Below are positions 44,081 to 52,960 of a stretch of 64,000 bases of DNA, one piece after another. This stretch comes from JADJXV01 sp046328995 (lineage in GTDB: Bacteria; Bacteroidota; Ignavibacteria; Kapaibacteriales; UBA961). The stretch lies in contig JAXLVN010000002.1 of assembly GCA_046328995.1 (NCBI GenBank), forward strand, positions 496,001-560,000, given 5' to 3'. The notes under the pieces were generated by a model. The model had not been told where the DNA came from. It saw only the letters and a list, made by a program, of their open reading frames with translations, and did not search any database. Position 1 is the stretch's first letter; each line of letters starts with the position of its first letter. A program made the position numbers and the translations under genes.

Positions 44081-46123
44081 TTATTCTCCTTCAATAGGTA
44101 AAGATGCGTTGATCGCATCGATACGATGGCGTAGTTTTTTATTCTCTTCTTCGATGTGGATAAGATGCAGGGTGAGCTCCTCGACCTTACGCAATAGTAC
44201 GGCCTGCATTTCCTGCAGGTCGATGCCGCTTTTCGCGACCTCTGCCTCAGCAGGTACATCGGGTAAATGTCCGTTTTTGGTAATAAATTCCTTTACCTCA
44301 GCAAGCGACATTAAGCGGTAGCTTGGGCTAAATACATTGTCAGCCCAATAGTTAGCAGTAACCCTAACGAGCTTTGCAACTACTGCACCGTTGACCGAGA
44401 GAAGCGATGGATAGGCTGTTCGATTAAGATTTCCTGCGGTGCTCGAATAGTCCCATTGTAATGTGCCTACCTGCACATCTCCATCGGCGGTAATCTTCAT
44501 GCGTGGTTCGTTGTTGGTCTTGAAAATAAGAGGCATGTTATTGGTCGAACCAATACAATCATCAGCATTTATTCCATTGCCGCCTAATGACCAACCTGCG
44601 GGCTCGCTCGTAGCTATCAGCTCGCCTGCCCCCGTGGCATAGACAGCCCGTGTGCCCGAGCCGGCAAGCGCACCAATCGTTACTTTGCCGTCATTGGCTG
44701 CCGAAAGAGCCGTCGTCCACGTAATTGCTGCATCCGGCTGCATCCCTGTGGCAGTGCCGACCTTGAGGGAAATGGTGCCGTCACTGAGGCTAATTGCTGC
44801 CGGCTTTCCCCCGGGAGTCACACCATCGGTGATGCGCTTCCAGCTACCGTCGTAATAGGCATTATGCGTCAACACACTACTCGAGTTGTCGGCGAACGTA
44901 CCGAATCTACTGCCGATCTGGAACTTCGCCTTCACCGCATCAATGCCGATTCCTACATTGCCGTTGTCTTTTACGACAAAGCGTGTGAACGGCGTGCCGT
45001 ATTGAGCACCGCTGTTTGCTACTCTGAGCGCATTCATCGTCGCGCTCGACTCGGTAAGTCCTCGAATAAACACCCTACTGTCGGCGTCGGCTGCCGCACC
45101 AAGTCCTATATAGGCCTGATCGCCGTTACTTTCGACATTGTTGTTGGTATTACCAATGGTAATTCCCTTGACCGCACCGCTTGGCTCACTAAGATTGACA
45201 ACCGTCCCGGCAAGACCCTTGCCGCTATTGGTGAGGTACATCATGTTGTGATCCTCTTTAAATATCACGCCCATTGCTGCCGATAACGGAGATGCGCCGG
45301 GGTCGGCAGCAGCAATGTCCGAGGGAAGCTCCCAAAAACGTCGCAGTACCAAGCCTGGTACGCCATTGACAATCTCTTTTTGTGTTGTCTGATTATATCC
45401 CAAGTAATAATCATTGGCACCGACATGAAAGGTCATTTTCTCATAAATTTGAAGCATTTCATTCGGCTTTGTCGTGCCAATTCCCACCATTCCATCGACA
45501 ATCCGCATGACTTCTCGGTCAGTTCCCATAGGTAGATTCTTGTTTCTGGACAGACTGCAAAAGAAGGCAAGACCACCGCGTAAGTCTATTTCGGCCGGGT
45601 CATTCGGTTGGAAGAGCGGCGTTGGTAGGGTGGGGTCAATGCCACGTCCATTGGTTACACCGAGAATTTTACCTACACACCACGCACCGGCGCCATTATT
45701 TTGATTGCTGCCGGAGAAAAATTCTATACCGGTCTCACCAAAATAATTAACGTTTGAATTGACTCCGAAATTCTGAGATTGCGTTTGCAGGCGAAGAAAT
45801 GCCGGATGATATACCGCAGGAGTGGTAACCCCAAAATTCTCCGAATGAATATGCAGCATGCGGGCAGGCAGCAATGACTGTGTGGCAGGAGGAGGAGTAA
45901 AACGACCAATTCCGGTGAGGCCATTATGAAGCTCCGTCGGCGGGAATACATTGGGCAGTAATCCCCATTGAGCGACAGCAGACAGAGAGGCAAGTGCCCC
46001 GATTACAAGAGTCAATATTGCCCGAAAAAGAAGGCGCCCTGCGAATGATGTACAACTGTATCTCGCTTGTTCACGAGTCGTTTGTACTGATAATATACTT
46101 GGTAGAAGAATAGCGCGTACCAT
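44081..46123 (-). CDS. Fibre-like surface protein with C-terminal coiled coil (module 1)
   Basis: Exported protein of 680 residues from the ATG at 46123, which has GGAG 6 bases upstream; the in-frame start at 46165 is less likely. A hydrophobic export segment (LLFRAILTLVIGALASLSAVAQ) lies about 50 residues in, unusually far from the start. The middle has fibre-like beta repeats (for example VVNLSEPSGAVKGITIGN). The C-terminus shows ANYWADNVF, YRLMSLAEVKEFITKNGHLPDVP, then a coiled coil (VEELTLHLIHIEEENKKLRHRI). It is a paralog of 38834-40420, about 150 residues longer. First gene of module 1; likely a trimeric surface fibre. Confidence 0.8.
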   Translation of the reverse strand: MVRAILLPSILSVQTTREQARYSCTSFAGRLLFRAILTLVIGALASLSAVAQWGLLPNVFPPTELHNGLTGIGRFTPPPATQSLLPARMLHIHSENFGVTTPAVYHPAFLRLQTQSQNFGVNSNVNYFGETGIEFFSGSNQNNGAGAWCVGKILGVTNGRGIDPTLPTPLFQPNDPAEIDLRGGLAFFCSLSRNKNLPMGTDREVMRIVDGMVGIGTTKPNEMLQIYEKMTFHVGANDYYLGYNQTTQKEIVNGVPGLVLRRFWELPSDIAAADPGASPLSAAMGVIFKEDHNMMYLTNSGKGLAGTVVNLSEPSGAVKGITIGNTNNNVESNGDQAYIGLGAAADADSRVFIRGLTESSATMNALRVANSGAQYGTPFTRFVVKDNGNVGIGIDAVKAKFQIGSRFGTFADNSSSVLTHNAYYDGSWKRITDGVTPGGKPAAISLSDGTISLKVGTATGMQPDAAITWTTALSAANDGKVTIGALAGSGTRAVYATGAGELIATSEPAGWSLGGNGINADDCIGSTNNMPLIFKTNNEPRMKITADGDVQVGTLQWDYSSTAGNLNRTAYPSLLSVNGAVVAKLVRVTANYWADNVFSPSYRLMSLAEVKEFITKNGHLPDVPAEAEVAKSGIDLQEMQAVLLRKVEELTLHLIHIEEENKKLRHRIDAINASLPIEGE

Positions 46124-46698
46124 AGTAAGCTCCAGAAAAATAAAGTGTATATAATATCCAATCAAGCAGAGATTGTGGGCTTTGTGCAGCTTGCTTGGCG
46201 TGTATCCGCCGGCAGATTGAAAAAGTCTCCGGCATTACTGTCCTATATTGCCGGCCATCCGGCGATGCGGGAAGTGCGCATCATGAAAACGGAAAAGAAC
46301 ACTTGAAATGAGAGAAAGAAATGATGACGTATCGAAAAAAACTTTTGATGAGCGAATAGCGTGTGTCTGTGGAGTAACTAACAACTATTACAATGAATTA
46401 CCGTGAGCGTGCAAAAAAAAATGGCAACCAATTTGTCCGCGTCAAACAGATGTCAGGTGTCTGATTGTTATGCAGAGTGGCGAAATGTTTGTAAAAAGTT
46501 GCACGATGAATAAAATGATGTGTTCTCCGGAGGTAGAGATGAGGGGGTGACACCATGACGGCTATCATAGCAGAAGAGAAGAAAGAGCGGGTAAACACCG
46601 ATATTCTCGTGCCGGCTGTAGTTCGTACATCTTCTACCGAAAGTCGGTGAAGTTATGCGTGCTCCGTAAGGAAAATATCTTGAGGGGGAGGACAGCTC
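46124..46698. other. 575-base intergenic region upstream of surface module 1
   Basis: No convincing gene. It should contain the minus-strand promoter of the surface operon, but no motif could be assigned. Two tiny plus-strand frames stand out only slightly: 46393-46467 (24 codons) and 46555-46650 (31 codons, with GGGGTGA about 5 bases before its ATG). Neither resembles a known peptide. Confidence 0.4.
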
Positions 46699-47415
46699 CT
46701 ACGCAATCACAAATCTCAGCAGCTCGGTCCACTTGGTAAACAGCAGCACGCGGTAGCCGAGAAGGGCACCGGCTCCGATAAGTGTCGCACCGGCAAACCG
46801 GTGGATGCGGATTGTAAGCGAGGGAGAGAAGCGCTCGCGATAGTGGAGGACGACGCGGAGTAAGCCGTAGAGCCAGCCGAAGTTACCGAGGCCGAAGCCG
46901 ATAGAATACACCACACTGCCGAGTACCGTGGTCTCAATAAGCGACGAATGCTGTACGAGCATGGATGTATAGGTTAGCGAAGGAAGGAAGGTAGGATTCG
47001 CGATATTGGCAAGAGCAATACCGACGCCTAAAAAGAAAGGACCATTTTTTTTGAGTCGGGTCGTAAGTGCAATCAGAGAGCCGGGATTCCGGGCGGCAGC
47101 TTCCTGCTTGACGGTAGGAGTGCGGAATTGCAACAGACCATAAACAATCATTGCTGCAATGCACGCCAGCTGGAAGAAAAACATGATGATAGGGTGATTG
47201 GTAAACAGTGACTGAAGTGCCCCGAAAAACATCGTCGCCGTCAGCATTGCGAGCAAGCTATAGACACAATCCAAAAACGATGCGCCTAAGCTGATGAGTG
47301 CCCCGCCCCGCTCATCCCCGCGTAAGCCGGATTTGAGAATTGTTACCCCCACCGGACCGGGTGCTATCGCGAGTACAAATCCCACGGCAACACCAACAAG
47401 CAATGTAACTATCAT
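46699..47415 (-). CDS. LysE-family exporter
   Basis: Inner-membrane amino-acid or metabolite exporter of 238 residues with about six hydrophobic segments. The family motif AIAPGPVGVTIL is at residues 17-28, and SLGASFLDCVYSLLAML forms the second segment; a short basic cytoplasmic stretch (TRLKKNGPF) precedes the later helices. It is divergent from the outer-membrane protein genes. Substrate unknown. Confidence 0.85.
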   Translation of the reverse strand: MIVTLLVGVAVGFVLAIAPGPVGVTILKSGLRGDERGGALISLGASFLDCVYSLLAMLTATMFFGALQSLFTNHPIIMFFFQLACIAAMIVYGLLQFRTPTVKQEAAARNPGSLIALTTRLKKNGPFFLGVGIALANIANPTFLPSLTYTSMLVQHSSLIETTVLGSVVYSIGFGLGNFGWLYGLLRVVLHYRERFSPSLTIRIHRFAGATLIGAGALLGYRVLLFTKWTELLRFVIA

Positions 47416-47699
47416 TTTGAAAAAGAGTTGTGATTAAAAATTACGCCGACGAGCGCTGCAAACTGTCAGCGAAAAACACCACTGTGCAAAAAATTACACA
47501 CATTTCACACCACCAACATACAAAAAGGATACTTGCTGACCAAACGCAACTCATTTTTTTTATTCAATTTGTCGTGCACTTTTTTTCGAAATACATACAA
47601 ATATCACCTTTTTTCACTTTTTTCTTGGTGCGGCGGAAAAAACTCTGTAAAATTGAAGTATAGTTTATGTTCAATTCTATTTTTAATGGAGAATACTCG

Positions 47700-48419
47700 A
47701 TGAAAAGACTCGTTCTATGTGCGGTACTATTAGTTTCAGCGTCGATGGAAATATTGGCTCAAGATGTTGATCAATTGGCAGTTGGACTCTTTGTAGCCGG
47801 TAAAGGCGGGATGAATATTGGCAAGCAGGATCCAAATTATGAATCGGCGTTTGTTCTGAACCCACTCTCCGATTTTGGAATTACGGGATACATTCCGGTA
47901 TCAGCCAGAAAAAACTATGGTATTTTACTCGATGTGGGGATGTCGAGCTATTCTTTTAGTGAAAAACGTATCAAACCGGTCGTAGGTACTGCAATTACCA
48001 AAAAATACAGTTATCTGACAATTGCACCAAGCTTTACGATATCATACCTGACATTTGGGTTCGCGATGGGCCTGCCGATGGGTGTATCACAGAAAGATGA
48101 AAATGGCAATGATCTAGGTTCGATTACCGTGAGCGATTCTACCTTTATTTCTCCGGGTGTCACCGGAGTCGTCACCCGTGACCTCAAAGAGTACACGCAA
48201 ATGATGCTCGAAATTAAAGTCGGAACAATGATTCCGGTTTTAAAATCGCCGACCGGCCGCCTCAATGTCTTTGCCAATGTCGGATATATGCTGACAGGAC
48301 TCTACAAAGATGAATATTACGCAAAATTCCCCGCTATTTCCCAATACAACCCAAGTACAATGTCATTTTCGGTGGGGGTCAATTATGTATTCAATCTTAC
48401 GAAGCCGGAAGAGGAATAA
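47700..48419 (+). CDS. Outer-membrane beta-barrel protein, paralog A
   Basis: Exported protein of 239 residues. The ATG at 47700 begins the signal peptide MKRLVLCAVLLVSASMEILAQ and is preceded by ATGGAG; the frame open upstream to 47667 is less likely. The body has alternating strands with aromatic ends (GFAMGLPMG, TIAPSFTISYLTFGF, MSFSVGVNYVFNL) in the style of PorT/OmpA-like barrels. It is paralogous to the next gene: shared patterns are GVxxP...GIP/LPMG and a late MIPV(L/M)....GRLN.V...GYM. Function unknown. The 284 bases upstream, shared with the LysE gene, hold no gene. Confidence 0.78.
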   Translation: MKRLVLCAVLLVSASMEILAQDVDQLAVGLFVAGKGGMNIGKQDPNYESAFVLNPLSDFGITGYIPVSARKNYGILLDVGMSSYSFSEKRIKPVVGTAITKKYSYLTIAPSFTISYLTFGFAMGLPMGVSQKDENGNDLGSITVSDSTFISPGVTGVVTRDLKEYTQMMLEIKVGTMIPVLKSPTGRLNVFANVGYMLTGLYKDEYYAKFPAISQYNPSTMSFSVGVNYVFNLTKPEEE

Positions 48420-48537
48420 TAACAGTATAAGTAGCTATTGCTGTGAAGGTACCGACAATAAAATATACCGACAATAATTCAGTGTCTATTGTTCTTATAA
48501 TTAACATATCTATCATTTTTTACAAAAGGGGCGAATA

Positions 48538-49179
48538 ATGAAAAAGACAGTTCTTCTTTTTGCGGCGGTAATTCTATGTACGCTTCGTCTTCAGGCGCAA
48601 CAATCGTCTGGTTTCGGGCTCGGCCCATTTATTGGTGTCAAAGCATGTGTGAATGCAGCTGATATTCCACAGGGCACTAAGACAGGTTTGTCCTTTAATG
48701 GCATGCCTGACATCGGTGTTACGCTATTCGTGCCGTTTTCCAAGGAGTCCTCAACCGCCACAAACTACGACCTAGCATATTCGACGTATTCAATTAAGTC
48801 AAGGCCCGAGTCAGGTGATACGGACGACAACACAATCATTACCTATTCAAATTATATAACTCTCGGTCCATCTATCAATTTTGGCGGTTTCATGGTCGGT
48901 GCCAATATCGGTATCCCTGTAGGTGCTTCGATGAGTAATGTATCAGGGTCAATCAAGGCTTCTGCAAGTTCTACCGAAGGCATGGCGATTATCACTGAGC
49001 TGCGAATTGGCGGAATGATACCTGTCATGCGCAATGAACTCGGTCGCCTCAATTTTGTTGTCATCGGTGGTTATATGATTAATGGTATGGACAATGGGTA
49101 TTCGTCTTCTTACAACCCCAAAGCGGCGTCATTAATGATGGGGTTCAATTTCTTGCTCAATTTCCAACGAGCCGAATAA
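48538..49179 (+). CDS. Outer-membrane beta-barrel protein, paralog B
   Basis: Exported protein of 213 residues with signal peptide MKKTVLLFAAVILCTLRLQAQ and a ribosome binding site AAAGGGG. The strand pattern matches paralog A (ITLGPSINFGGFMVGANIGIPVG, GGMIPVMRNELGRLNFVVIGGYM, SLMMGFNFLLNF). The two genes are 118 bases apart and end in a shared strong terminator, consistent with a tandem duplication. Function unknown. Confidence 0.78.
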   Translation: MKKTVLLFAAVILCTLRLQAQQSSGFGLGPFIGVKACVNAADIPQGTKTGLSFNGMPDIGVTLFVPFSKESSTATNYDLAYSTYSIKSRPESGDTDDNTIITYSNYITLGPSINFGGFMVGANIGIPVGASMSNVSGSIKASASSTEGMAIITELRIGGMIPVMRNELGRLNFVVIGGYMINGMDNGYSSSYNPKAASLMMGFNFLLNFQRAE

Positions 49180-49213
49180 TTTCCACACGTATCATACTGT
49201 AGACGGCGATAAA

Positions 49214-49252
49214 AAAGAGCAATTTCTTTGAGAAGAAATTGCTCTTTACTTT
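49214..49252 (+). terminator. Intrinsic terminator after the outer-membrane protein pair
   Basis: A perfect 15-base stem, AAAGAGCAATTTCTT (49214-49228) and its complement (49233-49247), with a TGAG loop and a following ACTTTTT. Confidence 0.9.
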
Positions 49253-49307
49253 TTAGGTAGAAGTTGAATTTACTAAGCTTTCTATGTTCTTGGAGCAATA
49301 GATATAC

Positions 49308-50102
49308 CTAGAGCAAAACTGTTCTCTGCCGGAGTATCTCAAACATCAGCACACCACCAGCCACCGACGCATTGAGGGATTCGATTCTCCCGGCCATTGG
49401 GATTTTGACTAAATGGTCGCATAATTTCCGGATATTCGCCCGCATTCCTTCGCCCTCACTGCCGATGACCAGCACTATCGGACTACTTCCCAAATCCTGC
49501 TCCGTGTACGGCGTTTTTGCCGATAAATCGGTGCCGATAATCGAAAATCCTGCCGCTTTGCAATCCTTCAAGGCCACCGCAAGCTCGCCGACTTTGCTCA
49601 CCGGAATATGTTCTAATGCGCCTGCTGATGACTTCACGGCCACCGGTGTCACCGGCGAGGAATGTCCGCTTGGGAGGATAATCCCCGAGAATCCAGCACA
49701 CTCGGCACTTCGGGCAAGCGCCCCGAGATTATGCGGGTCGGTAATGCCGTCGAGCGCGAGCAGAAGAGGCGTGTCGGTTTCTTCGTAGGAATTGGTAATT
49801 AAATCTTGTAATTCCAACGTTACTCCCTGTGTACAAAGGGCAATAACGCCTTGCGCAGCTCCCTTGCCGGCGCGTAATTCACGTTCTAAATCGCCGAATT
49901 TCGCGCGGTCTGCCGTCGAACACGCAATACCTGCTTTGCGGGCATTCTGGCGGATTTCATCGATTGCTGCTCCTTCCGTGCCGTAGGCAATAAAGATTTT
50001 TTCAATTGCACGACCCGCCGAGAGTGCTTCGAGGATTCCGTTCCGGCCGTAAATATAGGCGTTGTTTGATGAAGGTTGTTTGGGGTTTTGATAGTCTTGC
50101 AT
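49308..50102 (-). CDS. rlmB: 23S rRNA (guanosine-2'-O)-methyltransferase, RlmB/TrmH family
   Basis: SPOUT-fold RNA 2'-O-methyltransferase of 264 residues. An N-terminal substrate-binding domain starts IYGRNGILEAL. The knot region has the three family motifs: DPHNLGALARSAECAG, VLVIGSEGEGM and IPMAGRIESLNASVAGGV. By homology it methylates G2251 of 23S rRNA, although TrmH-family members can have other targets. It is divergent from queF, 43 bases apart. Confidence 0.92.
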   Translation of the reverse strand: MQDYQNPKQPSSNNAYIYGRNGILEALSAGRAIEKIFIAYGTEGAAIDEIRQNARKAGIACSTADRAKFGDLERELRAGKGAAQGVIALCTQGVTLELQDLITNSYEETDTPLLLALDGITDPHNLGALARSAECAGFSGIILPSGHSSPVTPVAVKSSAGALEHIPVSKVGELAVALKDCKAAGFSIIGTDLSAKTPYTEQDLGSSPIVLVIGSEGEGMRANIRKLCDHLVKIPMAGRIESLNASVAGGVLMFEILRQRTVLL

Positions 50103-50145
50103 AGCGCGTTAATTCATAGAAAAGGCGTATTTTTGTCGTTCATTT

Positions 50146-50511
50146 ATGTCGCAAAATTACAAAAATACTATGACTCGCCTCGAAACATTCCCGAATCCAA
50201 AGCCCGATAGACCATTTGTTATTACTCATGTGAATCCTGAATTTACGTCGGTTTGTCCTATTACCGGACTGCCAGATTTTGCGGTCGTCAGCATTCAATA
50301 TGTACCTGCTGAAGTATGCTTAGAGCTCAAATCGCTGAAGTATTATTTCCTCGAATTCCGTAATAAAGGTATCTTCTACGAGGCAGTTACCAATCAGATT
50401 CTCGATGATCTCGTCGAAGCATGCCACCCGATGGAAATGAAAATTACCACCGAATGGGGAGCGCGCGGCGGTATGACCTCCGTTATCGAAGCCGAATATT
50501 CACGGTCGTAA
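50146..50511 (+). CDS. queF: NADPH-dependent 7-cyano-7-deazaguanine reductase QueF
   Basis: Reduces preQ0 to preQ1 in queuosine biosynthesis. It belongs to the short QueF type at 121 residues. The catalytic pair is C37 (SVCPITG) and D44, with the family spacing of seven, and the QueF motif ELKSLKYY is at residues 60-67. An internal ATG at 50170 is an alternative start. queD follows after 8 bases; queC and queE are not in the window. Confidence 0.95.
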   Translation: MSQNYKNTMTRLETFPNPKPDRPFVITHVNPEFTSVCPITGLPDFAVVSIQYVPAEVCLELKSLKYYFLEFRNKGIFYEAVTNQILDDLVEACHPMEMKITTEWGARGGMTSVIEAEYSRS

Positions 50512-50519
50512 ATTCATCA

Positions 50520-50951
50520 ATGAAAGCTACAATTGCCAAAGATTTTCATTGGGAAATGGGGCATCGCCTGCCGTATCATGACGGTGGCTGCCAGAATATT
50601 CACGGACATTCCTACTCAATGCGCGTAGAAGTTTCCGGCGAAATCGACACACGCGGCATGGTTATTGACTACTTCGATCTCAAGCGCGCCGTGATGCCGA
50701 TTATTGATATGTTAGATCATTCGTTTTTGTGTTCGGACTCTGATACCGCGATGATCGAATTCTTCGAGAAACACCCGATGAAGGTGAAAGTGGTGTCGTT
50801 CCACTCAACAGCCGAAAACATTGCCTTGATGATACTCAGTGAAATTACGCCGATTATCCGGCAATTCCCGAATGTCGAGACACTCAGCGTCCGCCTCCAC
50901 GAGACAGCGCGGACCTTTGCCGAGGTGTCGGTGAATCTTCGGGAGGGATAA
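50520..50951 (+). CDS. queD: 6-carboxytetrahydropterin synthase QueD
   Basis: Converts dihydroneopterin triphosphate to 6-carboxytetrahydropterin, the first committed step to preQ0. It has 143 residues from the ATG at 50520; the frame open further upstream overlaps queF and is not conserved. Zinc ligands are H15 (MGHRL), H28 and H30 in CQNIHGH, with catalytic C24. The C-terminal LHETARTFAEV supplies the pterin-binding glutamate. Cotranscribed with queF. Confidence 0.93.
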   Translation: MKATIAKDFHWEMGHRLPYHDGGCQNIHGHSYSMRVEVSGEIDTRGMVIDYFDLKRAVMPIIDMLDHSFLCSDSDTAMIEFFEKHPMKVKVVSFHSTAENIALMILSEITPIIRQFPNVETLSVRLHETARTFAEVSVNLREG

Positions 50952-50996
50952 CCGGGCGGTTACTTATTCGTTCTTTCTTTACTTTTTCTATTGCTT

Positions 50997-52448
50997 ATGT
51001 CTGTACGCGTACGTTTTGCTCCTTCTCCTACCGGTTTTTTGCATGTTGGCGGTCTCCGCACGGCACTCTATAACTATTTATTCGCCCGTCATAATGGTGG
51101 TAAGTGTATTCTCCGTATTGAGGATACCGATCAGACCCGTTATGTCGAGTCTGCCGAAACAGCGCTGATTGAAGCATGCCGTTGGGCGGGCTTTGAATTC
51201 GACGAAAGCCCCGAAAAGGGCGGCGAATTTGGTCCCTACCGCCAATCCGAACGCACCGATATTTACCAGAAACACGCCCAAATTCTCCTTGCAAACGGTT
51301 CGGCGTATTATGCGTTTGACACCTCCGAAGAACTCGACAAAATGCGCGAACGTCAGCAAAAAGCCGGACTTGCGCCGAAGTATGACCGTTCGATTATGCG
51401 CAATCAGCTCACGCTTGGCGAGGAGGAAACTGCTCGATTACTTGCTGCCAATGAACCGTTCGTCGTTCGCTTGAAAGTCCCGGTCTCGGGTGATATCCGC
51501 TTCTCGGATATTGTGCGTGGCGAAGTGGTCTTTGCTGCCCGTGATATTGACGATCAGATTCTTCTCAAGTCCGACGGCTTTCCGACCTATCACTTGGCGA
51601 ATGTCGTTGATGACCATTTGATGCAGATTTCGCATGTTATCCGTGCGGAGGAATGGCTGCCATCGACGCCGAAGCATGTGCTGTTGTATCAGGCATTTGG
51701 GTGGGAATCGCCAAAATTTGCGCATGTGCCTCTCTTGCTCAACCCCGATAAAACGAAGATGTCGAAGCGACATGGCGATGTGTTTGTCGATGATTTTAAG
51801 AATAAAGGTTTTTTTCCTGAAGCGCTTGTGAATTTTGTGGCGCTTTGTGGGTGGAATCCATCGTCCGAACGTGAAATTTATTCGATGAGTGAATTAATCG
51901 AACATTTTGCGCTCGAAAAAGTGAATAAAGCAGGTGCGATATTTGACTACAAAAAGCTCGAATGGATGAATTCGCAGTATTTCAGAAGTTACGAGCCGGC
52001 AACACTTGCTCCGGAATTACTCAAAATATTAGATGGATACGAGTATCCGAAGGTGAGCGTTGAGTATGCCGCGCAAGTTATTGGTCTGCTGAGAGAACGT
52101 ATTAATTTCCTGCATGACGTGCCGACGTTTGGTGATTACATGTTCACCCGTCCGCTTGCATTTGACGACGATTACAAGAGTAAACACTGGAAGCCCGAGA
52201 CGAATGCCAATATCACGCCGTTAGTCGATATATTCAAGGCATTACCGGAGTTTTCGCATCAGGCATTGCATGATGTGGTGCAGGAGTATGTGGCTTCGAA
52301 GCAATTAGCACTCAAATTCGTTATTCATCCGTTACGCCTGATGATTACCGGCAAGCAGGTGGGTGCGGGGATGTTTGAAACGATGGCAATTCTCGGCCGG
52401 GAAGAAGTACTTGCCCGTATGACGACATTTTTGGAGAATAATCCGTGA
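50997..52448 (+). CDS. gltX: Glutamyl-tRNA synthetase
   Basis: Charges tRNA-Glu, 483 residues from the ATG at 50997; a TTG two codons upstream is possible. The class I signatures are APSPTGFLHVGG at residues 8-19 (HIGH equivalent) and KMSKRHG near residue 255. RIEDTDQTR and the helical anticodon-binding C-terminus are also present. No zinc-finger cysteines are obvious. It lies 45 bases after queD and overlaps the next gene by 4 bases. Confidence 0.96.
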   Translation: MSVRVRFAPSPTGFLHVGGLRTALYNYLFARHNGGKCILRIEDTDQTRYVESAETALIEACRWAGFEFDESPEKGGEFGPYRQSERTDIYQKHAQILLANGSAYYAFDTSEELDKMRERQQKAGLAPKYDRSIMRNQLTLGEEETARLLAANEPFVVRLKVPVSGDIRFSDIVRGEVVFAARDIDDQILLKSDGFPTYHLANVVDDHLMQISHVIRAEEWLPSTPKHVLLYQAFGWESPKFAHVPLLLNPDKTKMSKRHGDVFVDDFKNKGFFPEALVNFVALCGWNPSSEREIYSMSELIEHFALEKVNKAGAIFDYKKLEWMNSQYFRSYEPATLAPELLKILDGYEYPKVSVEYAAQVIGLLRERINFLHDVPTFGDYMFTRPLAFDDDYKSKHWKPETNANITPLVDIFKALPEFSHQALHDVVQEYVASKQLALKFVIHPLRLMITGKQVGAGMFETMAILGREEVLARMTTFLENNP

Positions 52449-52927
52449 TACAGCGATTTTCGGCGTCTGTTTTTGCTGCCCTTGCGATTGTTGCGAGCTG
52501 TTCGACGCCGGAACCGGTGAAGAAATCCGCGTGTATGAATGAGCGTACTCGGGAGACTATAATCCGGTGGGGAGACTACAATCCGAAGTCCGGCGAAATA
52601 AAGGCATATCAGTTTACGGGGGGAGCAATACGTTCGAAATATCTCCGTGAAAATACGGCTTCAGAGCCGGTGTTCTCGCTCGAGAAGCAGATGGTTCCCG
52701 AGGATTTTTGCCGGTATCTGACGCTCACATTGCGGACATTTGACACGATACAAACGCTGCATGCGCCGGGGGCAGAGCAGGCACGATTTATTGAATATAC
52801 GAATACAACGACAAATGCATCAGCGAGGGCAATTTGGAATCCTGCGTATCAAACGTATGGCAGTAAAGAGTTTAGAGCTGTATATGACTCGTTGATGACG
52901 ATTATTCCCACTCAGGAACGGTGGTAA
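52445..52927 (+). CDS. Putative lipoprotein, GTG start
   Basis: Hypothetical protein of 160 residues starting with GTG at 52445, overlapping the gltX stop codon (GTGA). The signal peptide MIQRFSASVFAALAIVASC ends in a lipobox-like IVASC, so the protein should be lipid-anchored. The body contains YLTLTLRTFDTIQTL and NTTTNASARAIWNP and no recognised domain. The overlap implies coupling with gltX, though a functional link is unlikely. Confidence 0.72.
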   Translation: MIQRFSASVFAALAIVASCSTPEPVKKSACMNERTRETIIRWGDYNPKSGEIKAYQFTGGAIRSKYLRENTASEPVFSLEKQMVPEDFCRYLTLTLRTFDTIQTLHAPGAEQARFIEYTNTTTNASARAIWNPAYQTYGSKEFRAVYDSLMTIIPTQERW

Positions 52928-52960
52928 AACGCGATACATTTTTCCTCACTTTCGAGAATT

